Of a stretch of DNA of 13,622 nt, positions 12,852-13,622 are shown piece after piece. The notes under the pieces were generated by a model that saw only the letters and a list, made by a program, of their open reading frames with translations, was not told the origin of the DNA and did not search any database. Numbering within the stretch: position 1 is the stretch's first letter; each line of letters opens with the position of its first letter. Origin of the DNA: JAHWKI01 sp035513575 (GTDB taxonomy: Bacteria; Gemmatimonadota; Gemmatimonadetes; Longimicrobiales; RSA9); contig DATKBW010000187.1 of the NCBI GenBank assembly GCA_035513575.1, positions 1-13,622 of the forward strand, given 5' to 3'. The translations under genes and the position numbers were made by a program.

Positions 12852-13046
12852 GCACCACCACGCCGACCGGCTGGCGCGCCGACGTCGTCGCGCACCACGG
12901 CGACCACGAACCGATCCCGCCGGGGGTCGAACGCGACGCGATCAATGCCGTGCGGTTCCTGGCGGCGGACGCCGTCGAGCATGCGGGATCGGGGCATCCC
13001 GACGGTGACCGGGTGACGATCCTGGCCACCGGCTCCGAGGTGCACC
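12848..13046 (+). pseudogene. Transketolase remnant with internal deletion and lost end
   Basis: The first 50 or so codons read like the N-terminus of transketolase: ERDAINAVRFLAADAVEHAG then SGHP, the segment that normally continues into the thiamine-diphosphate-binding domain. Instead the frame jumps directly to DGDRVTILATGSEVH, which belongs to the C-terminal domain, some 500 residues further on in the intact enzyme. Likeness ends about ten bases later. No active site is left. The start overlaps pgl by ATGA. The frame stays open to the window end, but beyond 13046 it is antisense to a DUF2911 gene. The stretch 13047-13121 shows nothing I recognise. Confidence 0.7.
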
Positions 13047-13121
13047 GGTCCCCGGCGTCCGACCCGGCCGACTCGGCCCACCCTGACGACCCGGCGGGCG
13101 GGGCCGTCGGTGCCGAGCGCC

Positions 13122-13316
13122 CGGCAAACGCTCACCCTCGAGCAGGACCTCCTCGCTCACCTCGATGCGCGTGGCCTCGTCCGCGCCGGGGTTCCACACC
13201 GAATCGACCGGGACCAGCGCGCCGAACAGATCCTGGCCGCGGGCCGATGGCCGATTGTAGACGACGGCGATCTCGGTCCCTCCCATCCGCTGCCGCATTT
13301 CCGCGGGCTGACTCAT
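13122..13316 (-). pseudogene. 5' fragment of a DUF2911-family gene
   Basis: Sixty-five codons from ATG 13316 match the start of DUF2911 proteins: RQRMGGTEIAVVYNRPSARG, DLFGALVPVDSVWNPGADEA, TRIEVSEEVLLEGERLP. The family normally continues with an AGxY motif and about 100 more residues; here likeness stops at codon CCG (13122-13124), where the sequence runs into the region next to the transketolase remnant. A TTG at 13337 would add seven residues but has no better ribosome site. Function of the family is unknown. The open frame continues to 12942, but that part is antisense to the transketolase remnant. Confidence 0.65.
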
Positions 13317-13345
13317 GCGGTCCGAGCCGTCCGGCAACCCGCCTG

Positions 13346-13622
13346 CTAGGCCCCGAGCTGGTAGAAAGCGCCCAGCACGGCGCCATACGCCAGGTGGGCG
13401 AGGATCGTGGCGAGCGGCGTGCGCCGTCCATAGTTCAGGGCGAAGAAGCCCGGCGGCTGGAGCTGCCGGGTCGGCTCGGGGCCGCGCTCCTCACTGGCCA
13501 TCCTCGGGTGCATCCCCGGCAGGATCGGCATGGCGGCGCCGAGGACGAAAATGGCGTGCACCAGCCCGATGCCGGCGCCGAGCCAGACCGTGGCGCGCCC
13601 CCAGCTCTCGAACGCCAGGGCA
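13346..13622 (-). CDS. Uncharacterised membrane protein, C-terminal part
   Basis: The frame enters from the right edge, so the N-terminus lies outside the window; the GTG at 13561 is internal. The 91 visible residues contain a hydrophobic segment (VWLGAGIGLVHAIFVLGAAM), a polar loop with MHPRMASEERGPEPTRQLQP, then FFALNYGRRTPLATILAHLA and a second hydrophobic segment to YQLGA. The NYGRRTPLATxLAHLxYG stretch looks conserved, but I cannot name the family. The stop lies 29 bases before the DUF2911 start, so the two were probably co-transcribed. Confidence 0.6.
   Translation of the reverse strand, partial: ALAFESWGRATVWLGAGIGLVHAIFVLGAAMPILPGMHPRMASEERGPEPTRQLQPPGFFALNYGRRTPLATILAHLAYGAVLGAFYQLGA

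Noticed and set aside
1..13622. tRNA or rRNA genes, CRISPR arrays, insertion sequences, transposon ends
   Set aside because: No direct-repeat arrays, transposase-like frames, cloverleaf with a CCA end, or rRNA-like stretches were seen, so the mer operon shows no sign of Tn21-type mobility here.

Overview
The window is GC-rich bacterial DNA, densely coded and with little intergenic space. Two predicted lipoproteins (the MerP-like protein and the P460-type cytochrome) and a TlpA-type thioredoxin suggest a diderm. The mixture of a SigR/RsrA-like pair, a P460 cytochrome, a DUF2911-type protein and an actinobacterial-style pentose-phosphate operon would fit Gemmatimonadota or a neighbouring phylum. 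That placement is a guess; there is no rRNA or tRNA to anchor it.

Left part (1-3157, minus strand): a five-gene mercury-resistance operon, read right to left. The genes are a CsoR/FrmR-family metal-sensing repressor, merT, a lipoprotein MerP, merA without its usual N-terminal metal-binding domain, and a membrane-tethered TlpA/ResA-type thioredoxin. No MerR is present.

Centre (3158-7263): a divergent control region, then on the plus strand a membrane PAS histidine kinase, an ECF sigma factor and a zinc-binding anti-sigma, all coupled by 4-base ATGA overlaps. The sigma/anti-sigma pair resembles SigR/RsrA, including the C-x25-H-x3-C-x2-C spacing. Next comes an AhpD-like peroxidase-related gene whose CxxC motif is encoded C-R-Y-TGA. 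Its reading frame continues cleanly for 98 more codons of family sequence, and a bacterial-SECIS-like hairpin follows the TGA. I read it as a probable selenoprotein. A DsrE-family remnant and a P460-type c-haem lipoprotein follow. The pattern GGAAC-N18-GTT occurs exactly three times that I could find in the window: facing the mer operon, facing the kinase-sigma operon, and after the peroxidase gene. This suggests that the sigma factor controls itself, mercury resistance and the redox genes.

Right part (7338-13046, plus strand): an alpha/beta hydrolase-OsmC fusion, then a pentose-phosphate operon in which every gene junction overlaps. Intact gnd, zwf, a ROK glucokinase and pgl form a complete glucose-to-ribulose-5-phosphate branch that makes NADPH. 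Between and around them lie hollowed remnants of a transaldolase/glucose-6-phosphate isomerase fusion, a histidine phosphatase and a transketolase. At the right edge a truncated DUF2911 gene and the end of a membrane-protein gene run on the minus strand into the transketolase remnant.

Working model (inference): a thiol-stress regulon in which a SigR-like factor drives Hg(II) reduction and peroxide defence, including a seleno-peroxidase. The neighbouring operon, stripped down to the oxidative pentose-phosphate branch, could supply NADPH to MerA and thiol reductases.
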